Assembly (NCBI RefSeq): GCF_030272615.1
Contig: NC_081414.1
Coordinates: forward strand, 820,441,896 to 820,505,895
From: Cryptomeria japonica
Taxonomy: Eukaryota; Streptophyta; Pinopsida; Cupressales; Cupressaceae
Length of the DNA stretch: 64,000 bases
Reading direction: 5' to 3'
Shown: positions 12,903-23,494 of the stretch, one piece after another
Layout of the letters: each line of letters begins with the position of its first letter
How positions within the stretch are numbered: position 1 is the first letter of the stretch
Translations under genes and position numbers: made by a program
Notes under the pieces: model-generated
Told to the model about the DNA's origin: nothing
Databases searched by the model: none
Seen by the model: the letters and a program-made list of their open reading frames with translations, nothing else

Positions 12903-13124
12903 CTATGGAAACCCCTTTTCTACTCTTGAAAGGTTAAAGCCCAATTCCATTACCTCTACATACCAACCATAACTCACAGGCCCAATTTGTTCAAGGTCAA
13001 TCATGCACCTTTGCCTCCCATTATCCAACCTGAAAGAGTTTTTTGATGCAAAGATAACACCATAGTTAAGAGGCCTAGTACCAATATGAAGCTTACAACT
13101 CCCTGTTGACCAGGTTGAAAGCAC
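12903..13124 (-). other. Unidentified short reading frame, possible exon or gene fragment
   Basis: A 73-codon frame reads GTRPLNYGVIFASKNSFRLD and then MIDLEQIGPVSYGWYVEVMELGF near its end. The composition looks like real globular protein rather than random translation, and no repeat explains it. I do not recognise a family. It ends where the Copia-like LTR begins (about 13130), so it may be a host gene fragment or part of another element cut by that insertion. Confidence 0.25.
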
Positions 13125-13561
13125 TGGAACACTGAGAGGGGGGGGTTCAACATTCGCATAAATTAAAGAAAACTTTTCATCAATTATAACTGTTCACAAA
13201 AATATCAAGCAAACTTGACTAATATAAAGCAGTTAATGCATAATAAACATGAAGAGCATAACCACAAGTTGAACACCGGATTTTATACTTGGAAAACCCA
13301 AATGGGAAAAACCACGGAGAGTGTTAACTCTCAGGAGAATATAACTAGTTATAATTGTGTTTACAAAGGGGTGGCTCACTGCCAGATTACAAAAACGGCT
13401 CACTGTCGGACTGCTCACTACAGATATACAAAGAGATGTCTAACTGCTGAAATGCTCACTACAACTGAAAATTTTGAAGTAAGAAGGTTTGCATCTCCAA
13501 ATGCATGGAATCAATTCCAAATTTAAGCTCAAATTACAAAGATCACAAACTCTACAACAGA

Positions 13562-13566
13562 TCCGG
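13562..13566. repeat. Target-site duplication TCCGG (left, element B)
   Basis: Repeated exactly at 20503-20507, flanking both LTRs of element B. Confidence 0.95.
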
Positions 13567-13909
13567 TGTTTACTGGTACATGGTAAATTAAATACAGGGA
13601 ATAATAATGTACCTGACAATGCATACCAAACACGACAGAAAGTATATCTTTATTCGCACATTCAATTATTACAGAGAAGAGACCAAAGATGGTCAGCCAA
13701 GGATTACACTAGATCCGACAATACCATCCCCCTTCCTTGACAGTACACGACATATTTAAAGGACCTGACGGTTGTCGAGAGGTACACAACTGTCAACCAA
13801 CCAACACATAAACACCTGAGACTAACAACCCACTCAATACAATTCATTAATACCTTGTCCGATAACAAATATTATCAAACATAACAATAGGCAATTTATG
13901 TCGACAACA
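13567..13909 (-). repeat. LTR of element B (3' LTR in element sense)
   Basis: A 343-bp LTR reading TGTTTACTGG...CGACAACA. A TATA-like ACATATTTAAAGG lies near 13750. It matches 20159-20502. Confidence 0.93.
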
Positions 13910-13930
13910 TCATCCCCCCCAAAAGAAAAA
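13910..13930 (-). promoter_or_regulatory. Polypurine tract of element B
   Basis: The minus strand reads CTTTTGGGGGGGATGA directly before the LTR start, the expected plus-strand primer position. Confidence 0.8.
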
Positions 13931-14064
13931 GTCATCTTCCAGACGACAAGCAAACATCAATTAATATTCGGGAAGACTAACGACAAACAATGACTTCAAC
14001 TAGACAACCCCAACTTGTAGTGTACCTGCCAAATCAAATGGGGGTTTGGAGCAACACCCCCAAT

Positions 14065-14165
14065 GGGGTCAAGGGGTAGCGCCCCTAGCGGGGTCAAGGG
14101 GCTGAGCCCCTTGCAGGGTCGAGGGGCAGCGCCCCTCGCAGGGTCCCGGGGCAGCACCAAATTAC
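14065..14165. repeat. 25-bp GC-rich palindromic tandem repeat
   Basis: Four units spaced about 25 bp apart, starting near 14065, 14090, 14116 and 14141. Each contains a GGGGxxGCGCCCC-type palindrome. The array is flanked on both sides by the same words (ACTTGTAGTGTACCTxCCAA at about 14011 and 14166). Confidence 0.85.
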
Positions 14166-14542
14166 AACTTGTAGTGTACCTACCAACACCAAAGTACAAC
14201 CTTCAAAACCACACGGAACTCCATGGCGTGCATCCATTTTCTGCTCTTTTAAGACATCAGGAACAAGGACAATGAAGTCAAAATTCTGATCAAGGTGCAT
14301 TCTCCCGTACGGGTATTGTGTTTTTTGACTTGTCCTCTTTCCATATGGGCTTATCCTCCTTGCGTATAGACTTGTTCTACTGATGCCTTCGAGTTTTTGA
14401 TATACTGCTTCCTTGACCGTACGGTATTCCTCTTGTGGTCCATACGGATTTGTCTTGGTTGTCATACGACCGCCGCCTTTGGTTGTCGTACATGTAGCGT
14501 GGTCAAACGACCTCTCCCTAACTACATCCTTTTATACCATAT

Positions 14543-14767
14543 GATGCCTCATGTACGATGTTTGTACGACTTCATTGCATGTCATACGATGCCTCTTGTA
14601 CGATGTTCATACGGCTTCCATGTATGTCGTGTGATGCCTCTTGTATGATGTTTGTATGGCTTCCATGTATGTCGTATGATGCCTCCTATACGATGTTTGT
14701 ACATCTTCCATGTATGTCGTGTGATGCCTCCTGTGTGATATTCGTCATACAGTTTCACCGTACACTG
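14543..14767. repeat. 45-bp tandem repeat, five units
   Basis: GATGCCTC recurs at 14543, 14588, 14633, 14678 and 14723, exactly 45 bp apart. Units carry GTACGATGTTxGTACG and a TCCATGTATGTCGT stretch. Because 45 is divisible by three, several frames stay open across it on both strands without being genes. Confidence 0.92.
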
Positions 14768-15249
14768 CACCTTGTTCTCTATGCAGTTTATGTCGTACGT
14801 CATATGGGTCAAATGAATGGACTATGCCGTATGGAATGGGTGGATGAGCTGCGTCATGCGGGTTGATTGAACGAGGTACGCCATACGGAATGGTGCTCTA
14901 TCGTACACTGTACAGACTCCTTGCCTTTCTCTGTGTCTGTGTGTCGATCGTACGTGTTGACCGTACATTATATGGTATTTCTGCTTCTTCACCTGCACTG
15001 TACGGATTTGACTTCTCCCGTGGCTAGATGGGAATGTCCCTTCCCTCTCTCGATTTTGTCCTGTTGTCAAGTCTGCTTCCCTGGCTCTCCCTTGACTATA
15101 CGAATCTCTAGCACTCAGCTTCTCTAGTTTGTATAATGTAGCTGGGGCTCTTAGCTTCGTGTGGTAACCTCATCACGTCGACGCAACCTGGACTCTCGGG
15201 AGCCAACTTGCTCGTCTGCTCTGAACCGTACGACTGAATTACTTTCGGT

Positions 15250-15651
15250 TTATGTGAACAGTTTTTCTTCTTTGTACACCTTAGATACTTCCCCATTCTC
15301 ACTCGGCGGTCGTTGTTCATACGGTACAGGCTCACTTGGTAACTGTTTGTACAGCCCAAACACACCAACATTGGATATGCATAGATGAATATTGTACAAC
15401 GAACTTTGTACTTCCTCAATTTGGCCAATTTGTAGCATGTTACAGTCGGGGTGGAAAACTTCATAATCCTCCATCTGCCAATGGAATAATCCATTAAGAG
15501 AACTTGTCTCATCCTCAAAGCAATCTTCTAGTTTGAGAACCCCTTCATCGTTGGGTTTCATGCCTTCCCTTCCTCCATCCATACCTAACTCTCCACCCTC
15601 AAACTCAGAGTCTGAGGGTGCCAGTTTTTCACTCACCGCTTGGTTCCTCAA
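15250..15651 (-). pseudogene. Element B reading frame downstream of protease, acidic
   Basis: A 133-codon minus-strand frame rich in Glu, Asp and Gly (SDSEFEGGELGMDGGREG, then DCFEDETSSLNGLFHW) lies just after the protease region in element sense, where pol would otherwise begin. It has no polymerase motif. A nearby frame (15108-15518) overlaps it in another phase and is probably a shadow. I cannot assign a function; it may be a remnant of the protease-polymerase linker. Confidence 0.4.
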
Positions 15652-15714
15652 GTCAATGATGTGCTTCCTCCCGTCACTCTCGATCGAGAGTGTGTTTTGC
15701 TACTAGTTATGATT

Positions 15715-16304
15715 CTCCTTGGCAGTAACCAACCATCCCCTCCCAAGGAGTGCATCGTACGCCTTCTTCTGTAACCGAATAACTACAAAGTCCAAGAAAA
15801 AATTATTGTGTCCCAATCATTACTTTTTGTGCCATCAATGTTCCCAACGGCTGGATATCGTGTTGGTCGGCACCTACCAAGTGGAAGGTTGGCGGCCAAA
15901 GATTTGGCTTCACCAGACATTTCCATGTGTCTTCTAGCAGTACATTTACTCACGAGCCTCCATCGACAATGGTGTTTTTCAACTTCTTCCCCATTATTTC
16001 CATCTCGACAACCGTCGACTTCCTCTCGATGCTCATCGTCAACAACATTGGATCACTGGACTAATTCCCTTCGACTGATGGTTTTTCCGTCAGTTCTTCC
16101 TCTTGTAGCTTACATTGTTTCTGGAAGACTGTCGTCACTGACTGTGTTGGCAATTGCCATTCTCAGTTGCAGCATAGTTTGAAGAAGGTCTGCCACCTTG
16201 ATGGGTACGGTTGTTTGTAGCACCTGTCGGACTATGTTCTTCTTTGACTCCTGCAATGACATACTTGCAGTTCCATTGAAAGTTACTTGTTCCTTCGCCA
16301 ACAC
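15715..16304 (-). pseudogene. Element B aspartic protease with upstream linker, broken
   Basis: The minus-strand sequence shows VPIKVADLLQTM...LRMAIANTV at 16110-16304, a stretch usual before the protease of plant Ty3-type elements. The catalytic region follows near 15950-15970 as IVDGGS, then the NVLLEDTW and HLVGADQHDIQPLGTLMAQK stretches that follow the active site in this family. A TGA stop directly follows the DGGS active site, and another stop lies after IGTQ, so no complete protease can be made. The role would be Gag maturation. Confidence 0.75.
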
Positions 16305-16633
16305 TTATTCTACTTCGGCTTGTTCCTTTTCCGTACCAAAGTTTGAATACATTGCCTTCTTTGGTTGTGCTCTTGTGATTGACAAAACTACGTCCGCTTG
16401 TTCCTCCACGTCCAGCATATTAATACCCTTCTGATTCGGGCAATTGGTGTCTTCATGGTCACCTGGTCCACACCATTTGTACAATAATTGTATGTTGTCC
16501 TTCCTGTTATGGCAATCTCTCGCAAAGTGTTCCCATTCACTACATTGTTGGCATTGTCTGATAGGACGTCCTCTGGAGTCGTACTGTATTTGGTTCGCCC
16601 TCGTTGATTTTCATAACCACTAGGCGATACATT

Positions 16634-16870
16634 CTATGATTTCGATGGGCTGGACTCTCCCTGTGTGAAAAGTACTTGTGTACTTCTCATCTTCAAATTG
16701 TACGAGCACTCCTTGATTGAATGCCCCAGCACTTGGCAAATTCCACAAAACATATTTCTGGGACAATTACCTTTTGTGTGCCCCTCCTTTTTGCACTCAA
16801 TACACCATAGTTCATTACATTCATTGTTGGTTCCTTTCTCAGCCTTCAATTCTTTCATCATTCTCAACAT
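16634..16870 (-). pseudogene. Element B Gag zinc-knuckle region
   Basis: The frame contains two adjacent zinc knuckles: CIECKKEGHTKGNCP, which is CX2CX4HX4C, and CGICQVLGHSIKEC, also CX2CX4HX4C. Such paired CCHC knuckles bind retrotransposon RNA during packaging. It lies after the capsid domain (16993-17475) in another frame, with a 120-bp gap, so Gag is broken between them. Confidence 0.85.
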
Positions 16871-16992
16871 ATCCCGTCGAAGGGCTCGTATGGTTTTGGA
16901 TTCTTCGTCACTATACCTTCAGTGCTCTCATCATCATTAGTCTTCCTCTTCTCTCGGGAGGAGGTTTTGTTTTCACTCTCGATGTCCGTCGC

Positions 16993-17475
16993 TCAATTGT
17001 ACGCATCAGCGTATGAGGACGGAGGCACTACTTTCATCTTCTTGTGCAATGAGGGTATCAATCCCTCCATGAACCACCTCTTCTTCAACTCGTCGGCTGG
17101 CTGGTTTTCCATCTTGTTCAACAGTTCTTTGAGCCTACGGTTGTAAGCGCGTACACTCTCATTTTTCCCTTGCTTAGTATTATAGATTTCGGCCACGATC
17201 TCATTATCATCCCTCAAGAGTTTGAATTCCTTCTGGAATGCCCTCTTCAGATCACTCCATCTCGTCTTGTGTTGGGCGTCAAGGTTTGTGTACCAGTCAA
17301 TGGTGATCCCCCAAAGGGTGGCGGGAAATGCCTTCAACCAGTAGTTCCTGTCATCTTGTCCATCTGCCTCCCAAATGGTTATGCATGTTTTGCAATGTCG
17401 TATTGGGTCCTCCGACCCATCTCCTGTGAACTTCGGTAGTTTCTGCTTCTCCTGGGTGTTCAACATTGTTTTCAC
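16993..17475 (-). pseudogene. Element B Gag capsid-like domain
   Basis: A 160-codon frame contains LPKFTGDGSEDPIRHCKTCI, WLKAFPATLWGITIDWYTNL, WSDLKRAFQKEF and YNTKQGKNESVRAYNRRLKE. This matches the retrotransposon gag domain order (WxxAFP-L-G-A--WY, F---F, L---KQ---ESV--Y--R). It would build the particle shell. The same region is repeated at 19433-19892 in the same orientation. Confidence 0.88.
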
Positions 17476-17513
17476 TCAAAAAGTACGTGTGTATTCGCCT
17501 TGTGTATCGGACC
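17054..17513 (-). repeat. Duplicated gag segment, copy 1
   Basis: About 460 bp nearly identical to 19433-19892, with some twenty substitutions by eye. Its 5' side in element sense (17513) joins foreign sequence, while copy 2 continues into the true leader and LTR. Confidence 0.9.
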
Positions 17514-17593
17514 TGGGTGTCCCCTTCCTTGTGATGTTGCATTCAGTGGTCCATTGGCCTATTCCGGAGACCCGTAGGCTATGTGGAAAGGTG

Positions 17594-19432
17594 AATTAAG
17601 GGTTCCCATGTTCCTTGGAGTTCCGACCAGACTTGTCAGGGGTGCAATGTGAACTTACTAGTTTTAGTAAGTTAGGGTTTGGTTGTCAGGATGGTACAGA
17701 GTTGCTAAGCTCGCCAAGATCTTTCTCTGGTTGTGAAGATAACGATTTTTGGAGCATTATTTCATGACTTACTATTTTTAGTAAGTAGCAGAGTGGGGCA
17801 TTCTATTTTTGGCAGTCCTCGATTTGGTCTTGTCCCAGCACAATTCAGTGATCCTCATTGCTCAACCTCATCTGGATTCCGTTAATAATGAGTACTGGAA
17901 CTATAAGCAATTTAATTAAATATTATTCCTTATCCTAAGGTTGTTATTTAATTATTTTATTACTTATTGATGCTATGGGAAATTGTGCAAAATATGATAT
18001 TTTTCCTAAGTCATGCCTGGGCGATTTATTTGGAAGATTAAAAGGAGACTTCATTCTTTATATTTTAAAAAGTTTATAATGCCAAAAATTGTGGCCCCTC
18101 TCCTTGGCGTGATTTTGACTTAGGAAAGTGGGTGCCACTTTGGGTCCACCATGAAATGAAATGCAATTGGAATGAGGCGAAATTGGGAGGCAGTTTCATT
18201 TGAATTTCAGATTGAAAAAGCTATATAAATAGAGGTTGGGCTCCTCATTTCAATATCCAGAGAAATATATCGATATGTTGTCGGAATGACTCCATACATT
18301 CTTCGAGGGTGAATACCTCCTAGATCCTTCCTTCCGGTTTCGATTGTGAGACATCACTTCTATCTGTGATGCGTAGTTGTGAGCTTTTTGGTGATTTTTG
18401 GGTGCGTTGGTGAAGATTTGTGTGCTACCAGTTTTTTGGTGTTGCTGATGTGTGTCGACTGAAAGTGTATTTTTCTTGTATCTGCTTGTGTGTTGAATGC
18501 ATCATTCTGGGTGAGGGCTCGTTGGAAGCGTACCAAATAGATGATAAGTCTCCTATATTGGTGTGGCATTTGGAGTACTCTCCAATTTTTAGTTGCAAAT
18601 CGAACTATTCAGCAAAAACGTCATTTTCAGAATTGCATTGGGATGTGTGCATTGTTGTTGGTGCTCTTCAGTTGTAGTTTGGAGGTATTGTTTTGTTTTC
18701 TTATGTCATACACTTCATTTGTTTCTTATTTGGCATGATTCTATGGGGTTTTGAGTGAGTTACAAGCAATTTAGTGGGTTTCAGGATGATTGGTTCTGTG
18801 TTTTCCTTGTATTTGATTTCAGAACAGCAAGAAATATTATTGGTTAGAATGTGTTAGTGAATTCATATGCTATGTACTTCACTCTACCTCCTTTCACATT
18901 TCTATCATTGTAAGAATTGCTTAAGTAGTACTGACCAATTCATTCTATGTTGTATTTCCCGTTAAACAAGTGGAAGAGGATGGCTTAGCTGCCTGTATGC
19001 TTGTAATTCAGTTTTGTCCTCCCACTGAGCAAGTGGTTGAGTGATATTGTCCTCCCACTGAGATATGCGGTTGAGTGATAGTTTCATTTAAAATTTCTCT
19101 CGCTGCATAAGCGGTAGAGTGATTTGGTTCTATTATGCTTTGTTGTCTTGGCTAGTTTACCGCCAAGTTTGTGTTCTTCATCCCGCTGAAAAGTGGAAGG
19201 GGCTGGCTTTCCGCTCAGAATTGTAATTGCATTGCAATTTCTAGCAGATTAGAAAGCTAACGAACCCCTTGTCACTGTATGCTCTCACCTTCCCACATTG
19301 GGCTCTTGGTGATCAGAAAGTGGAAGGGTTACCTTTCAATGGCATTGGAATTATATTTCCTAACTTTAACGGGTGCATTGTAATGTTGTTGTGCTTGAAA
19401 TCCAAAAAAAAATAAGAGGGAATATTTCAGGG
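17594..19432 (+). mobile_element. Foreign plus-strand LTR-like segment inside element B
   Basis: This insert sits between the two gag copies. It contains two ACTTACTA-loop-TAGTAAGT hairpins (17653-17672 and 17767-17786) followed by CTATTTTTGGCAG. The same motif and following words occur in solo LTR b at 43326-43345. A TATA box is at 18222, and near 19020-19250 there are CCGCT-xx-AGCGG style palindromes. It ends with an A9 run at about 19406-19414 before re-entering gag. I infer an LTR fragment of the b-like family, perhaps from a chimeric transcript. Confidence 0.55.
18221..18230 (+). promoter_or_regulatory. TATA box in the LTR-like insert
   Basis: GCTATATAAATAGAGG, a strong plant TATA element, followed by a pyrimidine-rich start region. 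Confidence 0.55.
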
Positions 19433-20142
19433 TATCAATCCCTCCGTGAACCACCTCTTCTTCAACTCGTCGGCTGGCTGGTTTTCCATCTTGTTCAACA
19501 GTTCTTTGAGCCTACAGTTGTAAGCGCGTACACTCTCATTTTTCCCTTGCTTAGTATTATAGATTTCGGCCACGATCTCATTATCATCCCTCAAGAGTTT
19601 GAATTCCTCCTAGAACACCCTCTTCAGATCACTTCATCTCGTCTTGTGTTGGGCGTCGAGGTCTGTGTACCAGTCAATGGTGATCCCCCGAACGGTGGCG
19701 GGAAATGCCTTCAACCAGTAGTCCCTGTCATCTTGTTCATTTGCCTCCCAAATGGTTATGCATGTTTTGCAATGTCGTGATGGGTCCTCTGACCCGTCTC
19801 CCGTGAACTTCGGCAGTTTCTGCTTCTCCTAGGTGTTCAACATTGTTTTCACTCGGAAGGTACGTGTGTATTCACCTTGTGTGCCGGACCTGGGTGGACT
19901 ATTTCGACCGCTACATTCTGGTGCTTTCCCTGCACTCTCGGCCACGCAGGCATCCTCTACACATCCACCTTCAGCGTCCTAACACTCCAAGTACTTCCAA
20001 GCTTCGACTCGTCTCTGTGCTCCCTTCAGTCGAGAGTCGGTAGATCACCTAATCGCTTGGTCTTGACCACCTTGTGGCCTCTTCTCACCTTTGATGGGAT
20101 TTACGGACATGAATCACTCAAGGCTAACCCGATTTCTTTTAA
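19433..20142 (-). pseudogene. Element B gag 5' part, second copy, and leader
   Basis: 19433-19892 repeats the capsid-domain segment of 17054-17513. From 19893 to 20142 the sequence continues into the element's own leader and primer-binding site, so this copy marks the true 5' side. The coding frame carries stops and begins without the rest of the capsid domain downstream, because the foreign segment (17594-19432) interrupts it. By itself it could not give a functional Gag. Confidence 0.75.
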
Positions 20143-20155
20143 GGCAACGGTGCCA
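20143..20155 (-). promoter_or_regulatory. Primer-binding site of element B
   Basis: The minus strand reads TTTTGGCACCGTTGCC directly after the LTR. This is close to the TGGCGCCGTTGCC form common in plant Ty3/gypsy elements. Confidence 0.8.
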
Positions 20156-20158
20156 AAA

Positions 20159-20502
20159 TGTTTGCTGGTACAACTGGTAAATTAAATACAAGAAATAATA
20201 ATGTACCCGACAATGCATACCAAACACGGCAAAAAATATATCTTTATTCGCACATTCAATTATTACAGAGAAGAGACCAAAGATGTTCGGCCAAGGATTA
20301 CACTAGATCCGACAATACCATCCCCTTCCTTGACAGTACACGACATATTTAAAGGACCCGACGGTTGTTGAGAGGTACACAACCATCAACCAACCGACAC
20401 ATAATCACCTGAGACTGACAACCCACTCAATACAATTCATTAATACATTGTCGGATAACAAATATTATCAAACATAACAATAGGCAATTTATGCCGACAA
20501 TA
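20159..20502 (-). repeat. LTR of element B (5' LTR in element sense)
   Basis: 344 bp, TGTTTGCTGG...CGACAATA, followed by the TSD TCCGG at 20503-20507. The terminal CA has mutated to TA relative to the other LTR. Confidence 0.93.
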
Positions 20503-21289
20503 TCCGGTTAGAGATCTTTGTACAACTATCCTGCAGCACGTCTGATAAAGGACTACTGCACTACTGCAACATTGTCTACCTTTGTTGTTCGCAATTCACA
20601 CTTCACACACACTGCTATCCTTGTTGCCAACTTTCTTTTGCATATCAAACACACACCTTCACTCACTCAATCTATGCTTTTATTTCTCTTTTTATTGCAT
20701 TTGCTACTACATATGTATATGTATATATACTGGAGGGCACAAATACAAAATTATGTGTCGGTCAAGCCCAACACATTATCAATATGCTTATGTCAATCTC
20801 TGCAAGACTTCTAGACGCTTCCTTTACATACTCTGATTACCAATGCATACATTGAGACTACCAAAAAGGGATAGGGTCATCTAGACCGAAGAATACCGAC
20901 CCATAATCATAAGATCAAGCCCAATATCTCAAAATGTAGGCTCCACGCGTACCAAGAAAACCGCAACACGAAACCCAAATAGATACTTCTGATGATTACC
21001 AAAACTACTAACACCGGGACACATAACTAATACCAGGATCAATGAGAACTCCTAACAACGGGATACTGGGATCAATGAGAACTCAATGAAACCTCTAATG
21101 TCATCATCTTGGGTTGTCCATGTTGCATAGTAACTTTTGACCAAAACTGCAACATCTGAACTACACATCCATACTAACTGCATACAATCCTTGCATACAA
21201 CAACAACAACCATAACATCCAAACTAGTGTCCAAACCTCATACATTGTCTGGTCCAAACCGGATGGTTGGTTTGACATCAATGACAACA

Positions 21290-21905
21290 TTATTCACACA
21301 AGCCTAACACTCCCCTCCCATGTGGGTAGTTGCCAAGCCAATTATTAAGACATGGCTTGCTAAACTCTTCACCCAAGAGTGATGCAAGCAACTCCTCATA
21401 TAAATTTACATAAATAGTGTACCTCAACTCCACACAAATATTTTTAAAACCAGCTTCCATCCAAGATCGAATAAGGCTTGGATGTCTAAACCTCAAGACC
21501 AAATGAAGGGAATCCCCTCCAACATTGACACATAGTGGGCACAAACTGCTAATCAAAGGATCTAGTAACCACTAGCCCATTGCCCACATTAAGGACAAAA
21601 ATCAAACAAACATTGATCTCTCTATGAATATTTGTTTGCTCAACTATATTGAATATAGAACTTGCCAAAGATTCATTGTGTGCCCTTAACAACCACCTTC
21701 TATAGAGTACTCTACTTGGAAATGTCAAACATCCAAACCTCATACACTTGAATGCGAGCACTGAGTAGACCATGGCCTTGAGGACGAGAAATTTGGACCA
21801 AGTCAAGACAATCCTATAGGGCAAAAGGTGATGCAACCATTTAAGGCATAATTTCCTATCAAGGCCCTCTGCTTGACGATTCTTTCCACCAATAGCTAAG
21901 ATCAT
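21290..21905 (-). pseudogene. Possible LINE C-terminal remnant
   Basis: Two overlapping minus-strand frames join across a shift. The downstream one contains LCPLCVNVGGDSLHLVLRFRHPS, which faintly resembles the CxxC...H zinc-binding stretch after the reverse transcriptase of plant LINEs. The upstream one has a hydrophobic VLTWSKFLVLKAMVYSVLAF segment. There is no catalytic motif. The assignment is weak; it may be any decayed coding fragment. Confidence 0.25.
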
Positions 21906-23494
21906 GTCCTTGCATAAATTTTCTTTCCTTTTGAGGGTTTCTTTCTAGAATGTCTTATGTTTTTAATCCCTTCACAATAGGACCTTTACTTTAACTTTGC
22001 AAATTCATCATGTTCTATTGTGGATATTTCTTAAAATGTCCTTATATCTCTTTTTGAATCTGTCTCGAGAATTTCCTTGACTACCAAGAATGGGAGTAGG
22101 ATAGGCAAATAGAGTTCCCTCTAAAGATGATCATTCTTCGTTCATCTTTATAACTATTATAGGTCAAGTGACAAGGGGTGTGGGATGTGAATGATCAAAT
22201 GTACATAAATAAGAAACCATCATATGGCTTTTCTTTCTATCATTAGGGTGCTGTCCTCCTTGCCCTTTTTCTATAATTCAAGCAATCTTCCACATGCATG
22301 TTATCATGCTTGTACATGTTATTGCTTGTGCTTACCTATGCTTACAAAATCTCCCACTTGTCCTTTAAAGTGTGACATGTGCAAGCAAATAAATTGAGAA
22401 GACAAGGCTGATTTCTTGTATTGTACAATCTTGAAGATTGTTTTACTGTGTTCACAGTGATGGATCCCCCAGGAATTTCCATCTAGCCCTGCACCATGGA
22501 TGTTTTGGGAAGATTGTTTGATTTTGTTCGCAAGGATGCATCACCTAGAATTTCCGCCTGCCCTTGCACCAAGGATGCTTTGGAGATGTAGGTATGGATC
22601 GGACACATCCCAAATGTGCCACAAAAATGGCAAAGAATAGCAAGGCATAACTATCTAGCCCCTAAAACCCAACCTACAAAAAGGCAATTTTTTATTAGAA
22701 AAAACGCAAGTAAATTGTGACAAAGTTTTTATTAAGTAGACTTTGTTAACTAAGAATGGGGCCTATTCCATCTCAATTAAATTTTATGACTAAGAATAAA
22801 AAACAATCCATCTAAATTGAAATCACAACTCAATCTATTAATATAGTAATTTAATGAAATGATTTATAGAAGTTCAAAGTCATTGTGGGATCCTTGTGTA
22901 ACATAAAAACATTCAAAAACATAAAAATGTTAAAATTTCTCTGATTCAATATTTAGGTAAGATGGTCTACTTGTAAGAGATTTATATGGTTATTGCAAAG
23001 TCTTTCAACAAAGATGTAACAGTTTCTAACTGAGTTCATGCTTTCTCAAATTAAGACAAAGCTGGGTGTCAGTTGTCCCCATTGCAAGTCTTAAAAAATC
23101 CTTCAATAAAATAGTAAGACCTACAGACCCACTAATGCGCCAACTTCCTTATCTGACAACTATTGACTAATGACAACACCAACTTTTCAAGATACATGTA
23201 TTAGCACACAATTTTATTTTATTTGTCTGGTTAGCAAATGGCAAAAGCCAGAAGTTTGATATTAAAAAGAAATTTTCAGAAATACAAAAAATTAATAGTT
23301 TGTGATCCCTTCTTAGCCTGCCGTAGCAGTGAAGATTTACTGATTAAATCTAATATTGACCAACAAAATACAAAGACTTTATCGAAGGCACCAAAAGTCT
23401 CCTATCGTCAACCTTACATCTTAGAGCTTAGATTCAAAAAACGTAACAAAATAAAGGGTCTGCAAATTCATCTCATTTAAACTTGAAAACACCC
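21906..23494. other. Intergenic stretch, no gene recognised
   Basis: No gene or element ends were recognised except the 76-bp tandem duplication at 22436-22587. Confidence 0.5.
22436..22587. repeat. 76-bp tandem duplication
   Basis: Two diverged units start GATTGTTT at 22436 and 22512. Each contains a GGATG...CC-AGAATTTCC-CTGCCCTGCACCA-type stretch and ends near GATGTTTTGG/GATGCTTTGG. Confidence 0.85.

Larger units (their letters stand above)
13567..20502 (-). mobile_element. Element B: non-autonomous LTR retrotransposon (gag-protease only)
   Basis: The element is bounded by LTRs of 343 and 344 bp and by the TSD TCCGG. Its primer-binding site (20143-20155) and polypurine tract (after 13909) set the sense as minus. 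It encodes a gag domain, two zinc knuckles and a broken aspartic protease. After these come an acidic frame (15250-15651) and a GC- and CGTACG-rich repeat zone (14040-15010). No reverse transcriptase or integrase is present, so it is a second TR-GAG-like element. Part of gag occurs twice (17054-17513 and 19433-19892, about 95% identical by eye), flanking 1.9 kb of unrelated plus-strand LTR sequence. This suggests recombination between two copies or a chimeric reverse transcript. Confidence 0.9.
13130..21289 (-). mobile_element. Copia-like LTR (SIRE/Maximus style), split by element B
   Basis: In minus-strand reading the sequence begins at 21289 with TGTTGTCATTGATGTCAAACC and, after removal of element B, runs to a stretch GTTGAACCCCCCCCTCTCAGTG at about 13130-13150. 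A start of the form TGTTGTCATTGATGTCAA and a CACTGAGAGGGGGG block are habitual in long Copia LTRs of plants. The two parts (13130-13561 and 20508-21289) are contiguous across the TSD of element B. I find neither a TSD for this LTR nor its primer-binding site, so it may be a truncated or solo copy. Confidence 0.5.

Noticed and set aside
14558-14866. Cys/Met-rich plus-strand frame with repeated CMSCDAS words, and its minus-strand partner
   Set aside because: Translation of the 45-bp tandem repeat; open in several frames without coding signal.
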